This document shows positions 1-14,263 of a DNA stretch of 64,000 nucleotides, in pieces. Position numbers and translations under genes: made by a program. Position 1 is the first letter of the stretch. Every line of letters starts with the position of its first letter. The notes below the pieces were generated by a model. The model saw nothing but the letters and a program-made list of their open reading frames with translations. It did no database searches and had not been told where the DNA came from. Source of the stretch: Cephalopachus bancanus (Eukaryota; Chordata; Mammalia; Primates; Tarsiidae); NCBI GenBank assembly GCA_027257055.1, contig JAPVLO010000146.1, positions 186,001-250,000 on the forward strand. Direction: 5' to 3'.

Positions 1-1400
1 CGACTACTGTCACTCCCACCTCCCCCCCCCCCCCCCGCAGTTTCCTGCTACTGTCAATCCTCTTCTTATAGTATTATGGTAGTTGTTCGTGGTCCATTTA
101 TGAATGAGAACATGTGATACTCAGTTCTCTGTTTCTGTGAAAGATCACTCAGTATTATATATATCTAATTCCATTCAGGTTGCTGTGAAGTTCATGATTT
201 TGTTCTTCTTTATGACTGAGTAATATTCCGTTGTGTATATGCACCACATTTTTTTTTTATCCAGTTCTCTTTTGATGGGCAGCACGGTTGGTTCCATGTT
301 CTTGCTATTGTGAACAAGGCTGTGATAAACATACGTGTGCAGGTATCTTTTTTATAGAGTGATTTGAGTTCTTCGGGGTATATTCCCAGCAGGGGAATTG
401 CGGGGTCATATGGGAGGTTGATGTTTAGAGCTTTTAGGAATCACCACACTGCTTTCCACAGAGGTTGCACTAGTTTACACTCCCACCAACAGTGTAGAAG
501 TGTTCCCTTTTCACCACATCCTCTCCAGTATCTGTTATTTTTTGAGTTATTGATGATGGCCATTCTGACTGGAGTTAGGTGGTATCTCAGTGTAGTTTTA
601 ATTTGCATCTCCTTGATGACTAGTGAGGCTGAACAGTTTTTCATGTATCTGCTGGCTGCTCATATGTCTCTTTGAGAACTGTCTATTCATATCTTTTGCC
701 CACTTTGTAATGGGGCTGTTTGATTTTTTCTTTTCAATATGTTTGAGTTCCTTGTAGGTCCTAGATGTTAGGCCTTTGTCAGACATGGAGTTGGGAAATA
801 TTTTTTCCCAGTCTGTGGGTTGTCTCCCTGCTCTCTTGATGGTTTCTTTGGCTTTACAGAAGCTTGTCAATTTGATGAGGTTCCACTTGTGTATCTTATC
901 TCTTATGGTCTGGGCATTTGGGGTTTTTCTCAGGAATTGGTTGCCAATTCCAACTTCCATACGGGTGTCTCCTGCATTTTCTAAGGTTCTTATAGTTTGA
1001 GGTTTTACATTTCGGTCTCTGATCCATTTAGAGGTAATTTTTGGGTATGGAGGTAGGTAGGGGTCCTGTTTCAATCTTCTGCATGTGGTCAGCCAGTTTT
1101 CCCAGCACCATTTACTGAATAGATTCTCATCTCCCCAGTGGTAGGTGGTAGAGGCTTTGTCGAAGCTGAGTTGGTTGAGAAATTGAGGTTTTGCTTCTGG
1201 AATCTCAACTCTATTTCATTGGTCTATATGCCTGTTCTTACCAATATCAGGCTGTTTTGATGATTGTAGCTTTACAATAAAGCTTAAAGTCTGAGAGTGT
1301 GATACCTCCTGCTTTTTTTTTTTTTTTGCTGAGGATTGTTTTGGCTATTCTTGATCGCTTATGTTTCCATATGAATTCCTGTACTGTTGTTTTTAGGTCT
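1..1400 (-). mobile_element. L1 LINE, 3' portion (ORF2 C-terminus and 3'UTR)
   Basis: Read on the minus strand, 598-1074 encodes the C-terminal end of L1 ORF2 (for example [16 protein letters not shown]), and 441-644 continues it in another frame, so the copy is frameshifted and dead. Positions 1-135 are the complement of a 3'UTR that matches the L1 3' end at 62.2-62.5 kb; the C15 run at 22-36 is its G-rich tract. The element runs off the left edge and is 5'-truncated near 1400. L1 ORF2 normally encodes endonuclease and reverse transcriptase; only the tail is present here. Confidence 0.93.
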
Positions 1401-1439
1401 GAGAAGAATATCCCGCCTCTAACTTAAAAGAAGAAGAAA

Positions 1440-2103
1440 AAGACATCAGCAGGACCTCACTCTCTTCGAAGACTCTAGGAGAGACTCCCTCCTTGTGTCT
1501 TGGAAGTTTCTGGTCCAGGCATTTCTTGGCTTGTGGCGACAGAACTCCAGTGTCTGCCTCCATTGTCACCTGGCCTTCTCCCCCATGTGTCTCCATCTCA
1601 GAGCTCCCTCTGCCTTTCTCACCTAAGAACACCTGTCATAGCCGGGCATGGTGGCTCAGCCTGTAATCCCGCGCCTTTGGCAGGCTGAGGTGAGTGGATT
1701 GCCTGAGTCTGTGGGTTCGAGACCCGCCTGGGCAGCGAGACCTCATCTCTACAATAAATCAAAAATTCAGCCGGGCGTGATAGCGCACACCTGTAGTTCC
1801 GGTTACTTGGAAGGCTGAGGTGCAAGGATTGCCGGAGCCCAGCAGGTCGAGGCTGCGGTGGCCGGAAGTGGGGCACTCCAGTCTGGGTGACAGAGTGAGA
1901 CTCCAACTCAAAAAAAAAAAAGAACACCTGTCATTGCATTCGGGGCCCACCCTAAATCCAGTATGACCTGGTCTCAAGATCCTTCACTTAATGACATCTG
2001 CAAAGACGTGTTTTCCAAATAAGGTCACATTTGTGGGTTCCAGAAGTTGGGTCTTGGGCATATCTTCCATCCAATTGGACAGACCACTATTCAGCCTACT
2101 CCT
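1440..2103 (-). mobile_element. MaLR-type (MLT1-like) solo LTR, split by an Alu
   Basis: The two parts (1440-1639 and 1935-2103) read as the complement of an MLT1-type LTR. Recognisable words are CTTGGCTTGTGGC, the CACCCTAAATCCAGTATGACC stretch and ATCTGCAAAGACG followed by CCAAATAAGGTCACAT. An Alu with paired target duplications separates them. The subfamily assignment is from memory. Confidence 0.7.
1640..1919 (+). mobile_element. Alu, lineage 'T-type', GCGCC variant
   Basis: Full-length dimer that defines the T-type. It has GGCTCAGCCTGTAAT (one base shorter than the usual GCTCACGCCTG), CCCGCGCCTTTGG, CTACAATAAATCAAA, ACTTGGAAGGCTGAGG and the end GAGACTCCAACTCA plus an A tail. A perfect 15-bp target duplication (AAGAACACCTGTCAT) lies at 1625-1639 and 1920-1934. 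Confidence 0.95.
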
Positions 2104-2678
2104 AGTCTGTTCCCTTCCACCTGAATGGGCTCCTCCTGCTATCTCTGTCTGGCCGGGGGCAGCCCATTTCAAAGTAGATGAGATGGTCTCCCTAGACCCA
2201 TCCCTTCCCTCCCTTCTTATCTGGTCTGTCACCAAGGGCTGTCAGTGGACACTCTCAAGTCCACTGTCTTTCCTTTGGCCCCCCGGCCACCCTCCCTGGC
2301 CTTCTTTCTCTTCCTCAAATGCCCAGCTTCTGGAAGGCTCCATCCATCTCTCAAGCTTCACAGGCAAGCTTGTTCTTTTCACAGAGTTCTTGGCTCAGGC
2401 ACCACTTCTGAGAGGCCATCCCACCCTCCCTGCCTTCAGCAGCTTCCCAGGGACCTCTCCTCTGCCTCTGCTCACTCGATCTCTAGTCCTTTGGCTAGCA
2501 GGTATGTGTTTGTTTATTTATTTATAGATTTGTTCTCATCTGTGTGCCCCCTCGCCACATACACACACCAAGCCCCGTGAGGGCAGAGAGCCTCATCCAG
2601 TTTGCTCACCTCCTTATCCTTAGTGTCTAAAACAGAGACTAGCAGAGAGGGACTGTTTAGTAAAAATCTACTGAATAA
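2104..2678 (+). mobile_element. Repeat-poor stretch ending in an L2 3' end
   Basis: The right part (about 2540-2661) has the L2 3'-end pattern, CGTGAGGGCAGAGAG followed by a CTTATCCTTAGTGTCT stretch. The left part is pyrimidine-rich and shows no recognisable gene. Long open frames here have no family resemblance. Confidence 0.45.
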
Positions 2679-4770
2679 GCCAGGCATGGTGGCTCATGCC
2701 TGTAATCCTAGAACTTTGAGAGGCTGAGGTGGGAGAATCACTTGAGGTCCGGAGTTTGAGACCAGCCTGGGCAATATGGTGAGATCCTATCTTTTTTTTT
2801 TTCCTTCTAATTTTGGATTCAGGGGATACATATGTGTACTTGTTACATGGACATATCGTGTAGTGGTGGGGATTGGGTCTCAGGTGGCCCATTCCCCAGA
2901 TCACGAACACTGTGCCCTATAGGTAGTTTCTGGATCCTAACCCCTTTCCCCACTTTCCCCTTATTGATATCCCCAGTGTCTATTATTTTAATCTTTGTGA
3001 CTGTTTAGTTCCCACATATGAGTGAGAACATACGGTGTTTGGTTTTCTGTTTCTGAGTCAGTTTACTTAGGACGAGGAGTTCCAGCTCCATTCATGTTGC
3101 TGCAATGGACATGATTTCATTCTTTTCTTATGGCTGTGTAGTATTCTATGGTGTATGTGTACCACATTTTCATTATCCACTGATCAGTTGACGGGTGTTT
3201 AGGTTGATTCCCCATCTTTGCAATTGTGAATTGTGTTGCAATGAACATGCAAGTGCAGGTGTCTTTATTATATAACAACCTCTGTTCCTTGGAGTAGTGG
3301 GATTGCTGGATCAAATGGTAGATCCACTTTTAGTTCTTTGAGTAATCTCCATACCACTTTCCATAGAGGTTGTACTAATTTACACTCCCACACCAACAGT
3401 GTATACGTGTTCACTTTTCTCTACATCTGTGCAGCATCTATTTTTATTTTTAATAACGGCCATTTTGGCTAGTGTAAGGTGGTTTCTCATTGTGATTTAA
3501 ATTTGCATTTCCCTGATGATGAGGGATGTTGAGCATTTTTTTCATATGTTCGTTGGCCATGTGTATATCTTCTTTTGAGAGGTGTCTGTTCATGTCATTT
3601 GCCCACTTTTTAATGGGATTATTTGTTTTTTCTTGCTGATTTGTTTGAGTTATTTGTAAATTCTGGATATTAGACCTTTGTCAGATGTATAGTTGTGAAT
3701 ATCTTCTCCCATTCTGTAGGTTGCCTGTTTGTTCTATTGATTATTTCTTTTGCTGTGCAGAAGCTTTTTAGTTTAATTAAGTCCCATTTATTTATTTTTC
3801 TTTTAGTTGCATTTGTTTTCAGGGTTTTAGCCATAAGTTCTTTGCCTAAGCTAATATCCATAAAAGTTTTTTCTAGGTTTTCTTCTAGGATTTTTATGGT
3901 GTCAGGTCTGACTTTTACATTTTTAATTCATCTTGAGTTAATTTTTGTATATGGAGAGAGATGGGAATCAAGTTTCATTTTCCTACATGTAGTTATCCAA
4001 TTCTCCAGCACCAGTTTTTCACTAGGGTGTCTTTTCCTTAGTATATGTCTTTGTTTGCTTTGCCAAAGATCAGTCGGTTGTAGGTATTTGAGTTTACTGC
4101 TGGATTCTCTATTCTGTTCCATTGGTCTATGTGTCTGCTCTTGTATCAGTACCATGCTGTTTGGGTTACTACAGCCTTGTAGCATAATTTAAGTCAGGTA
4201 ATGTGATGCCTCCAGCTTTGTTCTTTTTGCTTAGAATCGCTTTGGCCATTCTAGCTCTTTTTTGGTTCCATATGAATTTTAGGATTTTTTTTTTCTAATT
4301 CTGTGAAAAATGATGTTGGCAGTTTGATAGGGATTGCATCGCATCTGTAGATTGCTTTGGGTGATATAGTCATTTTAGCAATGCTGATTCTTCCAATTCA
4401 TGAGCATGGGATGTTTCTCCATTTGTCTGTGTCCTCTGTAATTTCTTTCATCAGAGTTTTGTAGTTCTCCTTTAGAGGTCTTTCAACACCTTGGTTGAAT
4501 ATATTCCTAGGTATTTTAGCTAATTGGTTGTTATTGTAAATGGAATTGAGTTCTTGATTTGATTCTCAGCTTGGTCGCTGGAGACCCTATCTCTACAAAA
4601 ATATTAAAGATGGAGCCAGGTGCAGTGACTCATGTCTGTGTAGGTTCAGCTAATCAGGAGGCTGAGGTGGAAGGATTGTTTGAGCCCAGGAACTCGAGGC
4701 TGCGGTGAGCTATGATCACCTAACTGCACTCCAGCTTAGGTGACAGAATGAGACCCTGTCTCTTAAAAAA
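2679..4770 (+). mobile_element. AluJ-like dimer split by an L1
   Basis: The left half is 2679-2792 and the right half 4593-4770. The two ends carry a perfect 16-bp target duplication, AAAAATCTACTGAATA, at 2662-2677 and 4771-4786. This shows they are one Alu insertion opened by a later L1. Confidence 0.95.
2793..4580 (-). mobile_element. 5'-truncated L1 inserted inside the Alu
   Basis: The T tract at the left is the L1 poly-A tail. Minus-strand frames at 3117-3314, 3670-3861 and 3928-4185 are ORF2 C-terminal pieces with stops and frameshifts between them. The target duplication is 12 bp with one mismatch: GAGATCCTATCT at 2781-2792 and GAGACCCTATCT at 4581-4592. The copy holds about 1.79 kb and cannot move by itself. 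Confidence 0.95.
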
Positions 4771-5125
4771 AAAAATCTACTGAATAGCTGATTGATACTT
4801 TAGTGCCTGCCTTTATTTTCGTTGCCTGCTCAGACAAAGCTACACAACCTTTTACCGGTCTCAGGTCAAATCTGATCACGTCCCCTGGGCTTGAAATCAT
4901 TTATCAGTTTCCACAAGCTTCTCTCCTGGCTCCTTTGCAAGGCATTCATGACCCTGGGTAAATGGCCCCTGCTGTGCTCCCAGCTCACTCCAAGCACTGC
5001 CTCAAATCCCCCTTCTGGTCAAACCTGAGGACCGTCTCATGCCTCTGGCCCTCCTTCTGATGACTTTCTCTTCTTTCAGCTTGAGATCTGATTCTGATTC
5101 TTCATTCAAAACCCAGTTCCTATGT

Positions 5126-5527
5126 CCTGGTGAGCTTTCTGGGCCCCTTGCTCTGGCTCCTTCATTTCTTTTTTTTTTCCTGGAGTGCAGTGGCACGCTC
5201 CCGGCCACTGCAGCCTCAACCTGCTGGGCTCCAGCGATCCTTCCGCCTCAGCCTTCCGAGTAGCTGGAACTACAGGTGCGCGCTACCACGCCTAGCTAAT
5301 TTTTTGACTTATTGTAGAGATGAGGTCTCGCCAAGTTGCCCAAGCAGGTCTCAGACCCACAGGGTCAGGCAATCCACTCACCGTGGCCTCCCAAAGCGCG
5401 GGATTACAGGCTGAGCCACTGAGCCCAGCAGGTTGAAGCTGCAGTGGCCAGGAGTGGCCACTGCACTCCAGTCTGGGCGACAGAGTGAGACTCCAACTCA
5501 AACAAACAAACAAACAAACAAGCAAAC
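5126..5527. mobile_element. T-type Alu with inverted 5' part (twin-priming-like)
   Basis: About 5170-5425 is a T-type Alu in minus orientation. It is joined head-on at about 5426 to the last 80 bp of a plus-strand T-type Alu ending in (CAAA)n. A 17-bp target duplication, AAAACCCAGTTCCTATG, flanks the whole block at 5109-5125 and 5528-5544, so it entered as one event. About 44 bp at 5126-5169 are not Alu and are unexplained. Confidence 0.8.
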
Positions 5528-5673
5528 AAAACCCAGTTCCTATGAAGCTGACTCCAGGAAGCCTTCTTTAACTCCTTTCTGCTGCCCTAGTGACACATGT
5601 TTTTATTGTTGTCTGTTCACACAATTGCATCACTTGCTTTCTTCACTGGGCTCTCTCTCGCTCTCTCTCTCTC

Positions 5674-5799
5674 TTTTTATTTTTTGTAGAGGTGGGGTCT
5701 CACTGTGTGGCCCAGGCTGGAACTCCTGGCCTCAAGCAATGCTCCCACCTTGACTTCCCAACGTGCTGGGATTGCAGGCCTCAGCCACCACACCCAGCC
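5674..5799 (-). mobile_element. Alu left monomer (FLAM-like)
   Basis: About 125 bp that match only the Alu left arm, with the A-rich tail on the left as T/CT tracts. A CT-rich run at 5650-5673 abuts the tail. It lies inside the L2 relic. Confidence 0.75.
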
Positions 5800-5905
5800 T
5801 TCACAGATTTCTCTACTTGGCTGTTCCCTCTATGATCATCTCCACATCACCGGTGTCTAGCACATCATGAACACTCTGTACCCAGCACCTGTCCTCCTTC
5901 CTCGT

Positions 5906-6250
5906 CCAGCCACTCTCCTGTTCTCTGGTCCTTGACGCTCGCTTCCAGGGCAGGTTCAGCCCAGGGACAGCCTGCTGTGTACTCCTGGAAGCCGTGTCAG
6001 GCTGCTGTTTGCCTCTGGATTGCCTCCTGGCATTGCCCTCGGGGATGTGTTCTAGAATTGCCTGTCTGGTTTCTGACTCACAGAGGCTGCCTTAATCCCC
6101 TGAGTCTGTGTGGGCTCAAGTTCCACAGTCTCTAAATCCTTGCCAGCTCCCCTGGACCTGCTGCCAGAGGCTGGTCTTCACTTGGAGTGACAGACACTGA
6201 GCCAGGGCTGTGGGGGGTCCCCGAGCCCAAGAGGTGAGTTCCAAAGCCTG
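5906..6250. other. No recognisable feature
   Basis: Single-copy-looking sequence. I see no repeat, RNA gene or convincing exon. Confidence 0.5.
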
Positions 6251-6941
<691 letters not shown>

Positions 6942-7185
6942 GGGGGTTCTCAACCCTGGCTCTATTGACATTTGGGACCAGATAATTCCTGGGTCAGTGG
7001 TGGGGTGGAATCTGTCTTGTGCATTGTAAGATGTCTAGCAGCACCCCAGGCTTCTACCCACTAGATGCCAGTAGCATCCCCCTCAGGACATACACAGCAC
7101 GACGACCAAAATGTCTCCAGATGTTGCCAAGTGTCCTCTGGAGAGCAAAATCATCCTCATCTGGCTTAAGGGTATGGAAACCACT
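6942..7185 (-). mobile_element. MER5A-type hAT-Charlie MITE
   Basis: The complement of MER5A is readable throughout: GGTTCTCAACCCTGGC at the left end, TGCATTGTAAGATGTCTAGC, CTACCCACTAGATGCCAG, and CCAAAATGTCTCCAGATG near the right. It is a non-autonomous DNA transposon relic without coding capacity. Confidence 0.85.
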
Positions 7186-7267
7186 TTGGCTAGCACACAG
7201 AGGCCTGGGAGTTCCTGGAAGGGACAGCCCCCTTGGCCAAAGTCTGACAGGTGTGGAGGAGGATGTG

Positions 7268-7480
7268 AGGGTTGATTCCATGTGTCAACTTGACTAGGCT
7301 AAGGGGTGCCCAGACTGCTGGCAAAACATGACTTCTGGGTGTGCCTGTGAGGGGTTCATGGGAGAGATCAGCATTTGATTGGTGGACTGAGTATAGAAGA
7401 CCTACCCTCACTCACGTGGGCAGGCATCATCCAATCCACTGAGGGCCCGGATAGAAAGTACAAGACATTGTACTTGGTCA
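7268..7480 (+). mobile_element. Ancient interspersed repeat, family not named
   Basis: GGGTTGATTCCATGTGTCAA followed by CTTGACTAGGCTAAGG, then the CATCCAATCCACTGAGGGCC region, is a motif order I know from many mammalian loci. I cannot assign a family name with certainty. Confidence 0.5.
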
Positions 7481-7515
7481 GTTGTAGTGCCTCATGCCTG
7501 TAATCCCAGTACTTT
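7478..7515 (+). mobile_element. Short Alu 5' fragment
   Basis: About 38 bp (GTAGTGCCTCATGCCTGTAA and following) match the first part of Alu and then stop abruptly in non-Alu sequence. I saw no target duplication. Confidence 0.5.
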
Positions 7516-7570
7516 CCCACAACACATTATCTGGGATATTAACAATGTACCCTTAAAAAAGTAAGGAGAA

Positions 7571-7858
7571 GGCCAGGCTTGGTGGCTCAGCCTGTAATCC
7601 CAGCACTTTGGGAGGCCAAGGCGAGTGGATTGCTTGAGCCTGTGGGTTCGAGACCAGCCTGGGCAACTTGACGATCGTCTCTACAATAAAAAAAAAGTCA
7701 GCCAGGCGTGGTAGCACACACTTGTAGTTCAGGTTACTTGGAAGGCTGAAGTGGAAGGATTGCCAGAGCCCAGCAGGTTGATGCTGGGGTGGCTGTGAGC
7801 ATGCCACTGCACTCCAGCCTGGGTGACATCGTGGGACTACAACTCAAAAAAAAAAAAA
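7571..7858 (+). mobile_element. T-type Alu, full length
   Basis: Dimer with the CAGCACTTTGG variant of the left arm. The target duplication has 9 of 11 matches, AGTAAGGAGAA at 7560-7570 and AGTGGGGAGAA at 7859-7869. Confidence 0.93.
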
Positions 7859-8033
7859 AGTGGGGAGAAGTAGGGATTCTAAGTGAAAATAAGTTTGGGA
7901 AATATTGGGTTAGAGAGAATTAAACAGATTTATTCACTGCAGGATTTCTTAGAGCCTTTAATCTAACCTGTCAATATGCTCCAAGACTCTCTAAGAGGTG
8001 GGGTTGAATACAGAGTACTTCCCAAGCATGCTT

Positions 8034-8171
8034 TTTTTCCTTTTCTTTTTCTTCTTTTTTTTTTGTAGAGATGAGGTCTATGCTGCCTAAGCAGGTCTTG
8101 AACTCCTGAGTTCAAGCAATCTTCCTCCCAAAGTTCCGGGACTACAGACATGAGCCACTGTGCACGGCCAG
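8034..8171 (-). mobile_element. Free Alu left monomer with perfect TSD
   Basis: Only the left arm is present, with the tail to the left. The 15-bp target duplication TTCCCAAGCATGCTT is perfect, at 8019-8033 and 8172-8186. The copy was therefore inserted as a monomer and is not a truncated dimer. Confidence 0.92.
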
Positions 8172-8279
8172 TTCCCAAGCATGCTTGGCCTTAGGTTTCT
8201 TTCATTCCCACAGATCTTGAGGAACGAATGACCCATGGGACATGCTTTGAGGAGCGTAACATGGTGGCCAAGGGTCAGC

Positions 8280-8440
8280 TCTGAAGTTACAGTCCCAACT
8301 ATCGGCTCAGGCTTTTCACCTAGTAGCTGTGTGACCCGATACGAGCTGCTTCTGAGCATATCCCGTCTGTAAAACAGAGCTGAGTACTCCCGGCTTCCCT
8401 TGCAGGTGTTGTCAGGATCAAGTCCTGCGTGTGAAGTCCT
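8280..8440 (+). mobile_element. MIR SINE
   Basis: The tRNA-derived SINE core pattern is visible: AGTAGCTGTGTGACCCGAT, then CCCGTCTGTAAAACAGAGCT and TTGTCAGGATCAAGTCC. Confidence 0.7.
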
Positions 8441-8613
8441 GAGTGCAGTTCTGGCCCTGAAACCCCTCAGTACTAGGCACGAGCCTGGGTCGGGAGACTC
8501 CCGCGCCTACTCTTAAATTCCACGACACGTTGGCCTGAAAAATCCTGAGACGGACCAGGGGTGGGAGCTTCTGTCCTTTGTTAAATTCCTCAGAAACAAG
8601 ACTCAAACACTTT

Positions 8614-11526
<2,913 letters not shown>

Positions 11527-11540
11527 ACCAACAGTGTTTT

Positions 11541-11674
11541 TCCTTTTTTTTTTTTTTTTTTTTTTTGAGTCGAAGTCTCACTGTCACCCAGACTGGAGTG
11601 CAGTGGCACGCTCATGGCCACCGCTGCCTTGTCCTGCTGGGCTCAGGTGATCCTCCCACCTCAGCCTTCCAAGT
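11541..11674 (-). mobile_element. T-type Alu right arm, 5'-truncated
   Basis: Long T tail, then the right arm ending at CCTTCCAAGT. The target duplication matches at 12 of 14, ACCAACAGTGTTTT at 11527-11540 and ACCAACAGCGCTTT at 11675-11688. Confidence 0.88.
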
Positions 11675-11701
11675 ACCAACAGCGCTTTCCAAATTCAAAA
11701 A

Positions 11702-11836
11702 TAGGCTGGTGCGATGGCTCATGCCTATGATCCCAGCACTTAGAGAGGCCAAAGTAAGAGGATTGCCTGAGCCTAGGAGTTTGAGACCAGCCTGGGCAAC
11801 ATATCAAGACCTCATCTCTACAAAAATAAAAAGCAG
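11702..11836 (+). mobile_element. Alu left arm, AluJ-like
   Basis: Left-arm sequence from GGCTGGTGCGATGGCTC to the AAAATAAAAAG linker, directly followed by a T-type Alu. It is either a free monomer or a dimer cut by that neighbour. Confidence 0.85.
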
Positions 11837-12129
11837 GGCCGGACTCGGTGGCTCAGTCTGTAATTCAGCACTTTGGGAGACCAAGGTGAGTGGATTGCCT
11901 GAGCCTGCGAGTTCGAGACCAGCCGGGGCAACTTGGCGAGACCTCATCTCTACAATAAATAAAAAATTAGCCAGGTGTGGTAGCGTGTGCCTGTAGTTTT
12001 GCTACTTGGAAGGCTGAGGCGGAAGCATCGCTGGAGCCCAGTGGGTAGATACTGGGGTGGCTGTGAGTGTGCCACTGAACTCCAGACTGGGCAACGGAGT
12101 GAGACTCCAACTCAAAAAAAAAAAAAAAA
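11837..12129 (+). mobile_element. T-type Alu, full length
   Basis: Starts GGGCCGGACTCGGTGGCTCAG and ends in CCAACTCA plus a 16-base A run. It abuts the preceding left arm, suggesting insertion into that arm's A-rich tail. Confidence 0.93.
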
Positions 12130-12295
12130 TCAAGCCATTGTCTTGTTAGACTTTGGTGTGGCAGTGTGCTCTTTGAGCTGAGGTTGTCACCATGCTTTCT
12201 GGCTTTGACCTCCTCCCTACCTTGGGGACCTCCCTTTTCTTTCTTGCTCTAATTTATTTTTAAATCTAAAAAAAAAAAGTAAAAACCCAAAAAAA

Positions 12296-12470
12296 TCAGC
12301 TGGGTGTGATGGCACATATCTGTAGTCCCAGATGCTCAGGAGGCTGAGGCAGGAGGATTGCCTGAGTCCAGGAGGTTGAGGCTGTGGTGAGCTGTGATCA
12401 TGCCGCTGCATTCCAGCCTGGGCAACAGAATGAGGCCCCAACCCCAAGAAAATAAAAAACAAAAAAAATT
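12296..12470 (+). mobile_element. Alu right-arm monomer (FRAM-like)
   Basis: Begins at the right-arm AGCTGGGTGTGATGGCAC motif with no left arm upstream, and ends in an A-rich tail. The bases before it (12267-12295) are A-rich. Confidence 0.75.
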
Positions 12471-12479
12471 TTTTAAAGA

Positions 12480-13065
12480 GTGAAGTTTCAGGTCCCGCCA
12501 CAGCAGTGACCATTGGGCACCCTGCCTCTTCCCTTCCTCCTGGTCCTCCTCCTCTTGACTTGTGGCATCTGCTGTCCCCCCTCCCTCTGCCACACCGAAT
12601 GACAGGTATAGGATGTCACTGTGAAAGCCAAGGAAACAGCGTGCCTCGTGCTCATTTGCACAGAAACAGCGGCACCCGTTCACTCCTCTGCCCGGGGAAG
12701 GGCTGTGTGGGTCAGTGTGCTGGCTTGGGACCTTGAGTTTCCTGCAGATGTGGTCAGTGGAAATGGGCGCGTTCCTTAATTAGAGAAAATGTCCATGGAA
12801 AAAACACATGGCCCTTAGCCTGCCGCTCCTGAGGAAAGCATGGAGAACAAGAGGTTAGACTCAGGCCCTCCTCTGGCTCAGCGGTGGGGCTGTGTCCTCC
12901 CCTGTCACTCATCTCCCTGGGACAAATGAGCTCGGTTGGAGAGAGCCAGGAAGGGCCAGGTAGGAGGCGCCCAGGCTTTGGGGGTGGGGGGGCTTAGCCT
13001 TGGCTGTTAGAATGTTTGAATTTTGAACATTGGTACCATTACCAGAGGAGGAATCTTCAAGTTAT
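12480..13065. other. No recognisable feature
   Basis: Single-copy-looking sequence with a G-rich run near 12980. I see no gene. Confidence 0.5.
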
Positions 13066-13785
13066 GAATTGAATTACTGTGTCCTCCCCTAAAAAACAAA
13101 TTGTTGAACCGAGTGTAGTGGTTTTCACCTGTAATCCCAGCACTTTGGAAGGCTGAGGCAAGAGGATTGCCGGAGCCCAGGAGTCTGAGACCAGCCTGGG
13201 CAAATTGGGGAGATCTTATCTCTACAAAAAAAAAAATTAAAAATTTGCTGAGTGTGATAGTGTGCACCTGCAGTCCCAGCTGCTCAGGAGGCTGAAGCAG
13301 GAGGATCACCTGAGCCCAGGTGGCTGAAGCTACAGTGAGCCATAATCATGCCACTGTACTCCACTCTGGGCAACAGAGTGAGATCCTGACTCAAAAAATA
13401 GAACAGAACAGAATAGAATAGAATAGAATGAATTAGGGTCCTTACTGGGGTAACCAAGTTAAATGCGATCAAGTGGGCCTTAATCCAATATGGCTGGTGT
13501 CCTTGTAGAAAGGGAAATTTGCACATGAAGACACACCCTCCTAGAGAAGATGAGGTGAGGATGGGGTGATGCATTTACATGCCAGGGAACATTAATGATT
13601 GCAGCAAGCTGCCAGGAGCTTGGAGAGGCTTGGGACGGACTCGCCCTCATAGCCCCAGAACCAACCCTGCCCACACCTTGATCAGACGCCCAGCTTCCAG
13701 ACTATGAGACAATGCCTTTCTGATTTTCCAAGCCCCCCATTCTGGGGCGCTTCATTATGGTAGCCTAGCAAATGAATACACTTAG
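13066..13785 (+). mobile_element. MLT1-type MaLR LTR, split by an Alu
   Basis: The LTR reads GTGTCCTCCCCTAAAAAAC ... then, after the Alu, TCCTTACTGGGGTAACC, TGTCCTTGTAGAAAGGGAA, a CACACCTTGATCAGACG-like stretch and a final TAGCAAATGAATACACTTA. This order matches MLT1 in plus orientation. Such LTRs derive from ERVL-related retroposons and carry no coding sequence. Confidence 0.8.
13107..13428 (+). mobile_element. AluJ-like dimer inside the MLT1 LTR
   Basis: Both arms are present, with an (A)n linker and a tail that has evolved into (GAATA)n repeats at 13400-13428. Confidence 0.93.
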
Positions 13786-13789
13786 CAAG

Positions 13790-13915
13790 TTCCTAGGCTT
13801 GTTGAGCCTCTGCTTTCTCATCTGTAGAAGGAGGATGGTCTTACTTACCTCTCATGGTTGTGACAATTACAGGAAATGAAACCGTCTCTGTACAATACCA
13901 GGCACAGACTGCGTG
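13790..13915 (+). mobile_element. MIR SINE fragment
   Basis: GAGCCTCTGCTTTCTCATCTG, CTTACCTCTCATGGTTGTGA and ATACCAGGCACAGACTG are in MIR order. Confidence 0.7.
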
Positions 13916-14003
13916 CACTCTCTTGTCTGTGACGGCTCTCAGAGGTTGGAGCAGCTAAAAGCAAAGGTCCTTTCCACCCTGAACATACTTATTTCTACAA
14001 TGT

Positions 14004-14263
14004 TTTTGTAGTGAAAGAGTCTCGCTCTGTCATCCAGGCTGGTGTGCAGTAACATCATCCTAGCTCACTGCAGCCTTGATTTCCTGGGATCCAGCAATCC
14101 TCCCGAGTAGCTGGGACTACAGTTGTGAGCCACTGTGCCCCGTTAATTTTTTATAGTTTGTAAAACCGGAATCTCACTAATTGCCAAGGCTATTTTTGAA
14201 CTCCTGGCCTCAAGGGCTCTTCCCACCTCAACCTCCCAAAGCACTGGAATTACAGGAATGAGC
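14004..14263 (-). mobile_element. AluJ-like, diverged
   Basis: Complement of a dimer with small internal deletions. It ends at ATTACAGGAATGAG and lacks the last 5' bases. Confidence 0.88.

Larger units (their letters stand above)
4870..5905 (+). mobile_element. L2 LINE 3' region, interrupted by two Alu-derived inserts
   Basis: An L2-like track runs through 4870-5125, 5528-5670 and 5800-5905. Cues are AAGGCATTCATGACCCTGG, TTCAAAACCCAGTTCC, CCAGGAAGCCTTCTTTAAC and the run-out near CCGGTGTCTAGCACATCATG. It is old and diverged. Confidence 0.55.

Noticed and set aside
598..1074. 158-codon minus-strand ORF as a gene
   Set aside because: It is the C-terminal part of L1 ORF2 within a truncated, frameshifted element.
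7268..7480. Possible short exon
   Set aside because: The motif order is that of a widely dispersed old repeat.
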